64,000 nt of DNA from the NCBI RefSeq assembly GCF_026191635.1, contig NZ_JAKRRW010000024.1, forward strand, positions 21,949 to 85,948, written 5' to 3'. The DNA comes from Photobacterium obscurum. GTDB taxonomy: Bacteria; Pseudomonadota; Gammaproteobacteria; Enterobacterales; Vibrionaceae. This document shows positions 7,241 through 15,595 of this stretch, piece by piece. The number at the start of each line of letters is the position of its first letter. Positions within the stretch are counted from its first letter, which is position 1. The notes below the pieces were generated by a model. The model saw only the letters and a program-made list of their open reading frames with translations, ran no database searches and was not told the DNA's origin. Made by a program: the position numbers and the translations under genes.

Positions 7241-8994
7241 TGTTCATCGCTCTCCAATGTCGAGATGTCCCCTTCGGGCAGCCCAAGCTCGCGTGCCTTT
7301 AGCAGCCGGCGCATAATTTTACCGCTACGGGTTTTCGGTAAGTTGTTGCGAAACACAATCTCTTTGGGGGCTACGGCTGCTCCCAGGCGCTTGCGGGCAA
7401 AGCCTTGCAAGGATCTTAGGAGTTCATCGCTGGGTTCGAAATTTGGCTTAAGGGCGATAAAGGCTTTCACGATTTCACCGACAACCGGATCGGGCTTACC
7501 GATCACGCCAACTTCCGCCACGGCTTCATGCTCCATGAGGGCGCTCTCGACTTCGAAGGGACCTATCAAGTGGCCGGATGATTTGATCAGGTCGTCTTTT
7601 CGTCCAATAAACCAGTAGTAGCCATCTTCATCGCACATTGCCAGATCGCCGCTTAAGTACCAGCCACCATCAAAGCAGTGCTGGTATTTTTCATCTTGGT
7701 GCAGATAGTTACGAAACATTGATGGCCAACCGGGCTTGATTGCCAGTTCGCCAATTTGCATCGGGCTGGTGAGCTTGTCTAATTGCCCGCATTCATTGCG
7801 GCCAACGATAGCGGCCTGAATACCGGGTAAGGGCTGCCCCATTGAACCGGGTTTAATGGTTTGGCTGGCAAAGTTGGCGATCATAATGCCGCCGGTTTCG
7901 GTTTGCCACCAGTTGTCATGGAAGGGGATACCGAAGGTGCTATAGCCCCAGCTTACCGCTTCGGGGTTTAACGGTTCGCCAACACTGGCAATAAACCGTA
8001 GGGCGGATAAATCGTATTGTTCCCGGATCGCTGCGCCAGCCTTCATTAACATTCGGATTGCGGTCGGGGCGGTATACCAGACCGTGACTTGCTGTTGTTG
8101 CAGCAGGCGATACCAGCGCTCTACCTCAAATTCGGCTTCGTCGATGATCATGGTGACACCGAGGCAGAGCGGGGCAATAATGCCGTAGGAGGTGCCCGTG
8201 ACCCAGCCCGGATCGGCAGTACACCAGTAAATATCTGACTCGTTGAGGTCTAATGCGTAGTAGCCTGATAATTTGTGATACTGAACAGCTTGGTGGACAT
8301 GGACGACGCCTTTGGGCTTTCCTGTTGTTCCGCTGGTGAAGTGCAGCAGGGCCATATCTTCTGGACGGGTTGCCACGCAGGGATATTGCGGATCGGCAGC
8401 TTGCATTAATTGGGGGAGATCATGGCATCCGGGCTCATCATCTGTGCTACCGTCGATGAGTAATACGGCCTGAAGATGAGGCAACTCATGCCACCACGAT
8501 TTTATTTTCTTGCGGTATAGGTTACGGGTGGTCAGTAGGATATTGGCTTCGCCGATTTCCATCCGTGAACGGATCGGCTCGGGACCAAAGGCTGAAAACA
8601 GTGGAGTGAACACACAACCGGCCTTAAGGGTTCCCAAGGCGGCGACATATAGCTCGGGGCGACGTCCTGCGAGGCTGAAAACACGTGCACCAGCTTCTAG
8701 ACCTAGATCCTTGAGTACACTGGCAAAACGGCTAGTTTGTTCGCACAGGTCTCGATAACTGTAGTCAACAACTTGATCTTGCTTGCTGATCCATCGGATA
8801 GCGAGCTTGTCGGCTATCGGGGTGTCCAAGTGGCTATCTAGGGCTTCGAAGCAGATATTCACCCCACCACCAGGGAGTCCGCTAAGCGATGGACCTGAAG
8901 GGTGAGACCAGTCAAATCCGGTATAACATTTCTGATAGTCGGCCAGGTTGGCAGGCATACCATTGTTTGGTTTTTTTATAATTGACTCTGCCAT
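7237..8994 (-). CDS. AMP-forming acyl-CoA synthetase (acetyl-CoA synthetase type)
   Basis: 585 residues, close to the short AcsA form (about 570) rather than the 650-residue Acs. Adenylation motif LHFTSGTTGKPKG at 217-229, the YYWFIGRKDDLIKSSGH hinge region, and the C-terminal catalytic Lys559 in PKTRSGKIMRR. The reaction is acid + ATP + CoA to acyl-CoA + AMP + PPi; acetate or propionate are likely. Strong Shine-Dalgarno AGGAGG five bases before the ATG. First gene of the six-gene operon (gaps of 41 bp or less, two ATGA overlaps), 87 bp downstream of a co-directional LysR gene. Confidence 0.88.
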   Translation of the reverse strand: MAESIIKKPNNGMPANLADYQKCYTGFDWSHPSGPSLSGLPGGGVNICFEALDSHLDTPIADKLAIRWISKQDQVVDYSYRDLCEQTSRFASVLKDLGLEAGARVFSLAGRRPELYVAALGTLKAGCVFTPLFSAFGPEPIRSRMEIGEANILLTTRNLYRKKIKSWWHELPHLQAVLLIDGSTDDEPGCHDLPQLMQAADPQYPCVATRPEDMALLHFTSGTTGKPKGVVHVHQAVQYHKLSGYYALDLNESDIYWCTADPGWVTGTSYGIIAPLCLGVTMIIDEAEFEVERWYRLLQQQQVTVWYTAPTAIRMLMKAGAAIREQYDLSALRFIASVGEPLNPEAVSWGYSTFGIPFHDNWWQTETGGIMIANFASQTIKPGSMGQPLPGIQAAIVGRNECGQLDKLTSPMQIGELAIKPGWPSMFRNYLHQDEKYQHCFDGGWYLSGDLAMCDEDGYYWFIGRKDDLIKSSGHLIGPFEVESALMEHEAVAEVGVIGKPDPVVGEIVKAFIALKPNFEPSDELLRSLQGFARKRLGAAVAPKEIVFRNNLPKTRSGKIMRRLLKARELGLPEGDISTLESDEQ

Positions 8995-9081
8995 GAATAC
9001 CTCCTAACACCAATGTCTTGCTGCTATGAAATCCTTGTCTGATATTGAGTTTGGTATAAAGGAAGTAGCCCTGCAAAAGTA

Positions 9082-9996
9082 TTACTGAGAGTGTGAATCA
9101 AATACCTCGCTGATCTTATCTCGGATCCATTTATGAACTTGATCGTTCTGGTGCCTTTCGTGCCAGATCCCGCGGATTGTTACAGTAGGCAAAGGAAACG
9201 GGCATTTCCTCATTTCTAATCCATAAAACTGCTGTCCTTGTTTGGCGACTGACTCTGGGAGGAAAGCAATGAGCTTCGAATGCGATAGCAGCGCCAGTTG
9301 CAGGTTGAGTGTTTCGGCATAGAGGCCAATTTGTCGTTTCGGCAGACCTTCGTTTTTTCCGTAGACGGTAACGGGGTCATCTTTATCATTTATCAAACTG
9401 GATTTAATGTGCGGATAGCGAAAAATAGCATTGCTGTTCCAACTTTTGAGTACCGGATTTTGCTTATCAAGCAGGCAAACTAACTCTTCATCAACAAAGC
9501 GTTTTTGCATAAACCGCGGATTGGCCTGAAGTCCAGCGCCAATGATCATATCAAGCTCACCGTTTTCCAGTTTTTGGTAGCCGCTGTTATCCAAAATCTT
9601 TACATCAATGATGATGTTCGGCGCTTCACTATTGATACGTCTGATTGCATCCGCCAGATAAGCGGCGACGAGAAAATCGTGTGTCTGCACCCTGAAATGA
9701 CATTTAGTGGTTGCAAGATCCAACGTTTTTGGCGTTAGCAAAGTATCTATTTCATCGAGAATAAACCTGAGCTTCCCAGACAGTTCGAGTGCATGGGAAG
9801 TTGGCTCAAGCCCTTTGGCATTGCGAATAAAGAGTGGGTCGTCAAAGACACTTCTCAGCCGAGTTAACGTGTGGCTCATTGCCGATTGGGTGACATTCAT
9901 TTTGGCGGCAGCTCGTCCGACGTGCCTTTCTTCAAGCAATGCGCGTAATGATTTCAGTAAGTTAAGATCGACTTTAGTAATATGATTTTCATTCAT
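9082..9996 (-). CDS. LysR-family transcriptional regulator
   Basis: 304 residues with an N-terminal winged helix (VDLNLLKSLRALLEERHVGRAAAKMNVTQSAMSHTLTRLR) and a LysR substrate-binding domain, of the NodD/LeuO-like branch. It is co-directional with the downstream acs-PDH operon and divergent from the SDR/DoxX pair at 10081. The 85-bp divergent region holds the palindrome ACCATTA-A-TAATGGT (10020-10034), a T-N11-A type site. The SDR pair is therefore the most likely direct target; control of the downstream operon by read-through is possible. Confidence 0.88.
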   Translation of the reverse strand: MNENHITKVDLNLLKSLRALLEERHVGRAAAKMNVTQSAMSHTLTRLRSVFDDPLFIRNAKGLEPTSHALELSGKLRFILDEIDTLLTPKTLDLATTKCHFRVQTHDFLVAAYLADAIRRINSEAPNIIIDVKILDNSGYQKLENGELDMIIGAGLQANPRFMQKRFVDEELVCLLDKQNPVLKSWNSNAIFRYPHIKSSLINDKDDPVTVYGKNEGLPKRQIGLYAETLNLQLALLSHSKLIAFLPESVAKQGQQFYGLEMRKCPFPLPTVTIRGIWHERHQNDQVHKWIRDKISEVFDSHSQ

Positions 9997-10019
9997 AATA
10001 TTTATCTTTTGTAATCACT

Positions 10020-10034
10020 ACCATTAATAATGGT
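10020..10034. promoter_or_regulatory. Candidate LysR operator
   Basis: ACCATTAATAATGGT is an inverted repeat of 7-bp arms with one central base, in the 84-bp gap between the divergent LysR and SDR genes. Size and position match LysR-type recognition sites. The same core, CCATTAATAATG, also occurs at about 40440 upstream of the POT transporter. Confidence 0.45.
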
Positions 10035-10080
10035 GAGATCTTAAGCTCTTTTCAACCCCAGACAATTAATGAAGAGCACA

Positions 10081-10974
10081 ATGAATATTTTAATTACAGG
10101 TGGTAGTAGCGGCTTCGGAAGAGAAATGGCAATAGTACTTGCCCAATCTGGCCATAATGTTTTTGCAGCAATGCGTTGTATGAGTGGTAAGAACAGAGCA
10201 AGCGCCGAAACCTTGCTTGAATTATCAGCAAACCTGGAAGGCCAGATCATTCCAATAGATATGGATGTAACCTCAGATGCATCTGTAGATGAGGGCGTGA
10301 GTTTAGTGTTGAGCCAGTTAGTCGGCTCCCTTGATGTGGTCATAAATAACGCCGGTACCTATATTGGCGGGTTGAACGAATCTATTGATAGTTCGCAAGT
10401 TGCGCAGACTTTCGATGTGAATGTTCTGGGCGTTGTTCGGGTGATGCGTGCTGTGTTACCGACACTTCGCCAGCAAAAAAATGGCACCATCATTAATGTG
10501 ACCAGTAGCGTATCTAAGCTGGTGCTACCTTTAAGTGGTGTTTACACCGCGAGTAAGGCCGCTTTAGAGACGCTGACTGAAAGTTATGCCTATGAGCTTG
10601 CTCCGCTTGGGATAGAGACGTTGATCCTTCAGCCGGGTTCGTTCAATACCGGCATTATGAATAAATCCCCGGGGCCTGATGACATAGAAAGAAGCATGGG
10701 TTACAGCCAGACACTGAACCAGACTGATCAGATGGTTCAGCGCTATATGAATTTGGTTAAGAACAGCTACTTTAACAATACGCCGAAGTTGGTAGCAGAT
10801 TCAGTTGCGAACCTACTTGAACAGCCTTACGGAAAACGGCCATTTCGAACTTTGGTTGATCCTTCCGAATTGGGTGAGCAAGTTTCAGGACTTAATAGCA
10901 AGATTGAACAATCACAACTGCAATTTCTTCAATCCGTTGACTGTGAAAATTTGATGACCATTGAAAGGGCTTAA
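10081..10974 (+). CDS. Short-chain dehydrogenase/reductase
   Basis: Classical SDR of about 297 residues. The cofactor motif TGGSSGFG lies at the N-terminus, NNAG in VVINNAGTYIGG, catalytic Ser in VTSSVSK, and YTASK for the catalytic Tyr/Lys. The ATG at 10081 is preceded by GAAGAG at suitable spacing, whereas the in-frame ATG at 10069 has no ribosome binding site; the start choice rests on that. Substrate unknown. It is followed two bases later by a DoxX-family gene, so they form a two-gene unit divergent from the LysR gene. Confidence 0.85.
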   Translation: MNILITGGSSGFGREMAIVLAQSGHNVFAAMRCMSGKNRASAETLLELSANLEGQIIPIDMDVTSDASVDEGVSLVLSQLVGSLDVVINNAGTYIGGLNESIDSSQVAQTFDVNVLGVVRVMRAVLPTLRQQKNGTIINVTSSVSKLVLPLSGVYTASKAALETLTESYAYELAPLGIETLILQPGSFNTGIMNKSPGPDDIERSMGYSQTLNQTDQMVQRYMNLVKNSYFNNTPKLVADSVANLLEQPYGKRPFRTLVDPSELGEQVSGLNSKIEQSQLQFLQSVDCENLMTIERA

Positions 10975-10976
10975 CA

Positions 10977-11345
10977 ATGAATATGTTTATTACCGTAATA
11001 ATTGGATTGCTTTCGGCTTTTTTCCTCTTTGCTAGCTCAATCAAGCTATTAGGTTGGCAGAAAATGATTTTTGACAAGCAGTTGGAATTTTTCCATTCAT
11101 ATGGCCTCAACCGTCAAATAATGGCTTTGGTCGGAGCGGCTGAATTGTTTGGTGCAATTGCTATTTGGTTTCAGAGCAGTTTGCTGGGAACGCTAGGTGC
11201 ACTGGCACTGCTGGGAACATCACTTGGGGCTATTTTTTTCCACTTGCGGTTTGATACCTGGAAAGATGGTATTCCGGCCATGGTTACCATGACGCTTTCA
11301 GGTTACGTGATTTATAGCTCTTCGATCCTTTCACAATGGCTATAA
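10977..11345 (+). CDS. DoxX-family small membrane protein
   Basis: 122 residues with four predicted membrane helices (starting at about residues 3, 45, 70 and 98). The pattern FASSIKLLG...AELFGAIAIW...LGAIFFHLRF is typical of DoxX-like proteins, a family of poorly defined quinone- or redox-related membrane proteins. It starts two bases after the SDR stop, with AAAGGG as ribosome binding site. Function in the SDR unit is unknown. Confidence 0.75.
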   Translation: MNMFITVIIGLLSAFFLFASSIKLLGWQKMIFDKQLEFFHSYGLNRQIMALVGAAELFGAIAIWFQSSLLGTLGALALLGTSLGAIFFHLRFDTWKDGIPAMVTMTLSGYVIYSSSILSQWL

Positions 11346-11427
11346 GGTTAAGCGGATCACACTGTTTTCTATTTTGTTAATTAAGGGAACTTTTTTACCA
11401 TTTTAGGGCATCTTCCAACCTTCAATA

Positions 11428-11469
11428 ATATATACCGCCCGATAAGATTTATTTATCGGCGGATATATT
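11428..11469. repeat. Long imperfect palindrome upstream of the TPR/rdh locus
   Basis: Arms of about 18-20 bp (ATATATACCGCCCGATAA and TTATCGGCGGATATAT) surround a short AT-rich centre; the core CCGATAA/TTATCGG is perfect. It ends about 14 bp before the TPR gene start. It could be an operator for the downstream genes, or a bidirectional terminator for the SDR-DoxX unit. Confidence 0.4.
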
Positions 11470-11482
11470 TATTGGTATTTAG

Positions 11483-12592
11483 ATGCTAAGTCAGAAATGG
11501 TTAGAGTTGTTGCAGCATTTACAAGACGGGACTCATGAGTTTGTCGAACAGGGAGAAGCTGTCGAACGACTGAGCACCAAGTATAGTTTTTTGAAAAGTC
11601 AGTTTTGTAATATTTCCAAATCGGAAGACCCTGCCCAAATAGACTGGCTGGAACATGAAACTTTTACCTCAGTAATGGGAGAAATTACCAAGGAGTGTTC
11701 CTTTACAGCAGACGAGATGGATTTCATATTTAACTGCCTGCTCTCGGCAAAGTTGGCGCAACTGGCTTTAACCATGATCAACAATCATGAAAAGGTCCTG
11801 ACCGAAGCAGACTTTAGCTTTAAGCGAGCTCTGGTCCTGCAGCGCCTGGGTGAATCTGAATTGGCCAGAAAGGCGCTGGAAAAGACACTTGAGTTGGAGC
11901 CGGGTCACCATCTTGCTATTTGTCACCTGGGATTTATTGCTCTTTATTCCGGCAACCTTGAACAGGCCATTGATTATTTTTCTGCGTGTGTTGAAAAGGC
12001 GCCGGATTTTATTGGCGGTTATCAGAACCTGGCCGGATGTCATTACCAAAACAGTGACTTTGAGGCTGCGGCAACCTATTGCGAGGACGTATACCGGCTG
12101 GATCAAACCATTGAGCAAAGCTATGTCACTGCAATTAGCTGCTTTCTCGCCCTGGACGATCTCGATAGCTGCCTGAACTGGCTCGAGCGCGCTTCTGCCC
12201 ACAACATTAACTCTATCGAGTTGTTCCGTCTGAGGGGTATGGTGGCTTTTCTTGCCAAGGACTACCCACAGGCGATAGATCACCTCTCCACCTACCTGAC
12301 GTTCTACCAGGATAACCTGGATGTGCTGGAGGTCAGGGCAAAAGCCCTGGCGGCAACTGAGGACTGGGAAAACTTGAAGCCTGATCTCTTGACCCTGCTG
12401 GAGGTTGATCCTTTTGATAGCTGGGGGCTTGAGCAGCTTTTCCTCTGTTATTTCCATACAAGTGAATGGACAAAGGCCGAAGAGGTGATGGTGCAGTTGA
12501 CAAAAATATCGGGACACTACCGGATTTCCTATAACAGCCAGATCAACCGTATCCGCCAAGAACAACAAATTCCGCTAACTGAAACAAAATAG
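11483..12592 (+). CDS. Tetratricopeptide-repeat protein
   Basis: 369 residues without a signal peptide. At least five TPR-like 34-residue units are visible from about residue 110 on: ALVLQRLGESELARKALEK, LAICHLGFIALYSGNLEQA, IGGYQNLAGCHYQNSDFEA, SIELFRLRGMVAFLAKDYPQA and others. It is probably a cytoplasmic scaffold or chaperone. It ends 15 bp before the reductive dehalogenase gene and is very likely co-transcribed with it, so a role in maturation, cofactor loading or Tat proof-reading of RdhA is an attractive inference. Typical rdh clusters use unrelated chaperones (RdhT-type), which are absent here. Confidence 0.8.
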   Translation: MLSQKWLELLQHLQDGTHEFVEQGEAVERLSTKYSFLKSQFCNISKSEDPAQIDWLEHETFTSVMGEITKECSFTADEMDFIFNCLLSAKLAQLALTMINNHEKVLTEADFSFKRALVLQRLGESELARKALEKTLELEPGHHLAICHLGFIALYSGNLEQAIDYFSACVEKAPDFIGGYQNLAGCHYQNSDFEAAATYCEDVYRLDQTIEQSYVTAISCFLALDDLDSCLNWLERASAHNINSIELFRLRGMVAFLAKDYPQAIDHLSTYLTFYQDNLDVLEVRAKALAATEDWENLKPDLLTLLEVDPFDSWGLEQLFLCYFHTSEWTKAEEVMVQLTKISGHYRISYNSQINRIRQEQQIPLTETK

Positions 12593-12607
12593 TGAAAGGT
12601 AAGCATT

Positions 12608-14122
12608 GTGAAAGATGAGAAACATCGCGAAGCCGCTGATCCATCACGGCGTAATTTCCTCAAGTTTGGTGGTGTGGCCGCCGCGACGGCTACTGTCGGG
12701 GCAGCGGCAGGCGCCGGGTTTGTATTGGGCCGGGATCCTGATGCCAATGTTGGCTGGGGACGTACCGAAGCCGGTAAGGATATGTATTTCAACCGCGAAT
12801 CCTTCCGGGTCGATATGTCACCGACGATGCAAATTGTCGGCAAGCCGGAGCGTCCGGAGTGGGGGGATCAGCTGTTTAACCGGATGGGGAGCTTAGCTAA
12901 ATCAATTAAAGCTGGCTGGAACCCGGAAGAAGGCTGGGAGAACATTCCTGATGAGCGGGTGAGGGCCTATTATGCCAAGTACCCTGAGCGCTGGCAGGAG
13001 ATGTTGCTGTCGTTCAGTGCACGGATCCAGCACCATGAAAATATTGAAAAATACCGTGACCGCTTTGCGCTGGCCTGGGCTCATACTGGGGCCTATAACC
13101 GCGGGTTGAATGGTAATTTTCCGCCAAAACCGGAAGGTCATCCTGATGTGGATGATTTTAAGTGGATCAAGAGTGATCCTGTTGAGTTCAAGTCGCCGGC
13201 CCATGCCTCTGAGTTAATCAAAAAGATGGCCTTCAAGTTCGGCATGAGCCTGGTCGGGATCACCAAGCTGGATCCAAATTTTGTGTTTAAGAACATGATG
13301 CGGGGAATGCCTGAGTGGGGCGATGAGATCCCGGCGCACTGGAAGAACGTGATCGTCTTTGGGGTACCGATGAACTGGGATCCGATGTATGCCGCGGTCG
13401 GTTATTCGACATCGAAGGATGCGTATTTCCGAGCCAAGACGGCGGCGGGTCTGCTTTCTGCCTATCTGGGTGAGCTGGGCTATGCCGCAAGGCCGCAGTG
13501 GCCGGGTAATGACTACGAGATTATTGTTCCTCCTCTGGCAATGCAGGCGGGGCTGGGTGAATGTACCCGTAACGGTATCTTGATGACCCCGGAAGTGGGG
13601 CCGAATATCCGTCTGGCTGCGGTGATCACCAACCTGGATTTGGAACCGGACAAGCCAGTCGACCTCAAAATGAAGCACTTCTGTGAAGACTGTAAAATTT
13701 GTGCAGATGCTTGCCCTAGCGGCTCGATCAGCAAGGCCGACAAACCGGACGCAGTGGTTCGTGGCTTCCGGAAATATGAGTTCAACCAGGACGGTTGCTG
13801 GCGTTTCTGGAGTCAGGGGCCGACCAAGGATGCGATGGGCTGTCGGGTATGTATTGCGGTCTGTCCATATACCCGTAAGAACAACTGGATCCATGCGTTG
13901 GTTAAGGAAACCGATCCGCGGGATCCAACTGGCCTGACTCGTAACGCCTTGTTGGCTATGCAGCATAACTTCTTTTACTACCCGGAACCGGAGGCCTTCC
14001 ATGGGGAATGGACAGGCGGTCACTTTGCCGGTTATCACCAGCCGCCTGAATGGCTGAGAAGTGAGAAGTACCTGAATGTAGAAAAAACTTGGGAATACGA
14101 CGGCAACTGGGAGGGCTTCTGA
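12608..14122 (+). CDS. rdhA: Reductive dehalogenase catalytic subunit (respiratory type)
   Basis: 504 residues, starting at GTG after AAAGGTAA. A Tat signal, SRRNFLK (residues 13-19), is followed by an Ala/Gly-rich hydrophobic stretch. The C-terminal half has two ferredoxin-type clusters: Cys359, 362, 365, 369 (CX2CX2CX3CP) and Cys397, 412, 415, 419 (CX14CX2CX3CP). This is the hallmark of corrinoid- and Fe-S-dependent organohalide reductases. The corrinoid domain lies between, and there is no corrinoid-binding DxHxxG motif, as usual for RdhA. Tat export and the downstream membrane anchor indicate the respiratory type facing the periplasm, not the cytoplasmic catabolic type. The substrate (probably a halogenated aromatic in a marine setting) cannot be read from sequence. 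Confidence 0.9.
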   Translation: MKDEKHREAADPSRRNFLKFGGVAAATATVGAAAGAGFVLGRDPDANVGWGRTEAGKDMYFNRESFRVDMSPTMQIVGKPERPEWGDQLFNRMGSLAKSIKAGWNPEEGWENIPDERVRAYYAKYPERWQEMLLSFSARIQHHENIEKYRDRFALAWAHTGAYNRGLNGNFPPKPEGHPDVDDFKWIKSDPVEFKSPAHASELIKKMAFKFGMSLVGITKLDPNFVFKNMMRGMPEWGDEIPAHWKNVIVFGVPMNWDPMYAAVGYSTSKDAYFRAKTAAGLLSAYLGELGYAARPQWPGNDYEIIVPPLAMQAGLGECTRNGILMTPEVGPNIRLAAVITNLDLEPDKPVDLKMKHFCEDCKICADACPSGSISKADKPDAVVRGFRKYEFNQDGCWRFWSQGPTKDAMGCRVCIAVCPYTRKNNWIHALVKETDPRDPTGLTRNALLAMQHNFFYYPEPEAFHGEWTGGHFAGYHQPPEWLRSEKYLNVEKTWEYDGNWEGF

Positions 14123-14433
14123 TGTTTCCACAATCAACGATATTGGATCCGCTGTTCTGGATGGTGTTGGGTGCCCTGCAGGTGCTGACTTTTGTCGGCA
14201 TGCGTGATTGGGCCAAACAGTTTCAGCTGGGTATGAACTGGTGGAAATGGTTGCTTGCCGGCGGCTGGTGGTTTTCATTCGTTCTGACAATTGCCGGTGC
14301 GTTTACCTTGCTGGGCGAGAATGAGGGGAATGCTGGTTGGTATCTGCTCGGTTTTGCGGGTACAGGTTTGGTGATCGGCGGTGCAGTGCTGCTGAAAGTG
14401 TTCCTTATGCTAAAGCCCCGCACAACGGACTAA
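14122..14433 (+). CDS. rdhB: Reductive dehalogenase membrane anchor
   Basis: 103 residues from the ATG that overlaps the rdhA stop (TGATG at 14120-14124); a longer in-frame start at 14089 would lie inside rdhA and is unlikely. Three hydrophobic helices (near residues 7-25, 37-55, 68-90) and many Trp residues (NWWKWLLAGGWWF). Size, topology and translational coupling match RdhB anchors, which tether RdhA to the outer face of the inner membrane. Confidence 0.85.
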   Translation: MFPQSTILDPLFWMVLGALQVLTFVGMRDWAKQFQLGMNWWKWLLAGGWWFSFVLTIAGAFTLLGENEGNAGWYLLGFAGTGLVIGGAVLLKVFLMLKPRTTD

Positions 14434-14443
14434 TTGATGAGGA

Positions 14444-14502
14444 GAAGCCATACCTCGGTATGGCTTCCGAGTAAGCCTAGGGATATACGTTAGGCTTACT
14501 CG
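14444..14502. repeat. Two tandem perfect hairpins after rdhB
   Basis: First hairpin: GAAGCCATACC/GGTATGGCTTC (14444-14467, 11-bp stem, 2-nt loop). Second: CGAGTAAGCCTA/TAGGCTTACTCG (14468-14502, 12-bp stem, 11-nt loop), directly abutting the first. No U-run follows either. They lie ten bases after the rdhB stop and probably end or stabilise the rdh mRNA. Confidence 0.6.
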
Positions 14503-14606
14503 CCGAAACGAGCATCTTGAAGTCGTTTGGGAATATATAAAATGTGAGAAAATTATGGCTATGATCAGTAATTCGAAATTAAGTTCGGCTTGAAGGCATG
14601 GTACCT

Positions 14607-15458
14607 ATGAAAGATATAGTGAGTATAGAACTCGATAACCATCGTTCAGATATAGCGGTGACCATGTACTCGATGCAGGATTTCTATGAAAGGTACAGGG
14701 TAGAATCAGTTCAGCCCCATCGTCTCGGTTTTAATGCCATTATTTATGTTACCAAAGGGCGGGGCGAGCACTATATCGACTATAAGCTTTATAAGCTTAA
14801 GCCCGGCGCGATCTTGTTTGTCTCCAGGTACCAGGTGCATCATTTTGTTTATACGCCCGAACTTGATGGATATATCGTGCCATATAAAGCCGATATTCTT
14901 TATTTCGGCAAGGAAGACCCGCTTCGGGACAAAATTGATGCGGCCCTGGGTAGTGTTAATTATATGAGTGAGACCGATAGTGAGCTGAAGTTTTATTTTC
15001 AGCAGCTGTGGGGAGAATGTCAGCACAGGGAACATCTCTTTAATGCCGAAGTGATCCGGCTTTTGATCCGAGGCATTATTCTCAAGACGATTGTCGCCTC
15101 CCATCACCATCTCATAAAAAACAAAGAAGTTGTTATTAAGCGCCAGTGTTTTGATCAGCTAAGCCAGTTAATCGAAAGTCGCTATTGCCAAACTCGGACT
15201 GTCGCCGATTATGCGGCGATAATGGGGAAAAGTGTTAAACAGTTGAATAGAGTTGCCAAGGAAAACACCGGTAAATCAGTTAAGGAGTTGATTGATGATA
15301 GGTTGATTCTCGAGTGCAAACGCCTACTGGCATTTAGTCATCATTCGATTTGTGATATTTCGGCTATTTTGGGTTTTGATGAAGCCACTAATATGACCAA
15401 GTTCTTCAAGCGGCATACCAATATTACCCCGAAACAATTTAGGGAGTTAGCCTCATAA
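14607..15458 (+). CDS. AraC-family regulator with cupin sensor
   Basis: About 283 residues. An N-terminal cupin-type ligand domain (FNAIIYVTKGRGEHYIDYK...PGAILFVSRYQVHHF, residues about 32-75) is followed by two C-terminal helix-turn-helix motifs (TVADYAAIMGKSVKQLNRVAKENTG and SICDISAILGFDEATNMTKFFKRHTNITPKQFRE). ATG at 14607 has GAAGG ten bases upstream; an in-frame ATG at 14598 is too close to it. Placement right after rdhAB suggests it senses the organohalide or product and controls rdh, by inference from position. Confidence 0.85.
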   Translation: MKDIVSIELDNHRSDIAVTMYSMQDFYERYRVESVQPHRLGFNAIIYVTKGRGEHYIDYKLYKLKPGAILFVSRYQVHHFVYTPELDGYIVPYKADILYFGKEDPLRDKIDAALGSVNYMSETDSELKFYFQQLWGECQHREHLFNAEVIRLLIRGIILKTIVASHHHLIKNKEVVIKRQCFDQLSQLIESRYCQTRTVADYAAIMGKSVKQLNRVAKENTGKSVKELIDDRLILECKRLLAFSHHSICDISAILGFDEATNMTKFFKRHTNITPKQFRELAS

Positions 15459-15502
15459 AATATGATTGTCACTCTTCATTTGCGTTAAAAGCAAAACAAC
15501 AT

Positions 15503-15516
15503 TGCGTCTAGACGCA
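15503..15516. promoter_or_regulatory. 14-bp perfect palindrome upstream of SDR gene
   Basis: TGCGTCTAGACGCA is a perfect palindrome 80 bp before the start of the SDR-like gene at 15596. Its size suits an operator for a dimeric repressor. No regulator is assigned. Confidence 0.35.
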
Positions 15517-15595
15517 TGGTCAGTAAGCCAAACAGCGAATACGATAAATATTATTACGTACTTGGTATATCGCCGTTTTTTCAATAGGAATAATA

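Noticed and set aside
11768..12568. 266-codon antisense frame opposite the TPR gene
   Set aside because: The TPR repeats are on the plus strand; the antisense product has no motif and no ribosome binding site was seen.
13214..14290. Long antisense open frame opposite rdhA
   Set aside because: It lies wholly opposite a gene with clear Tat and Fe-S motifs, has no recognisable domain, and reflects the codon bias of rdhA.
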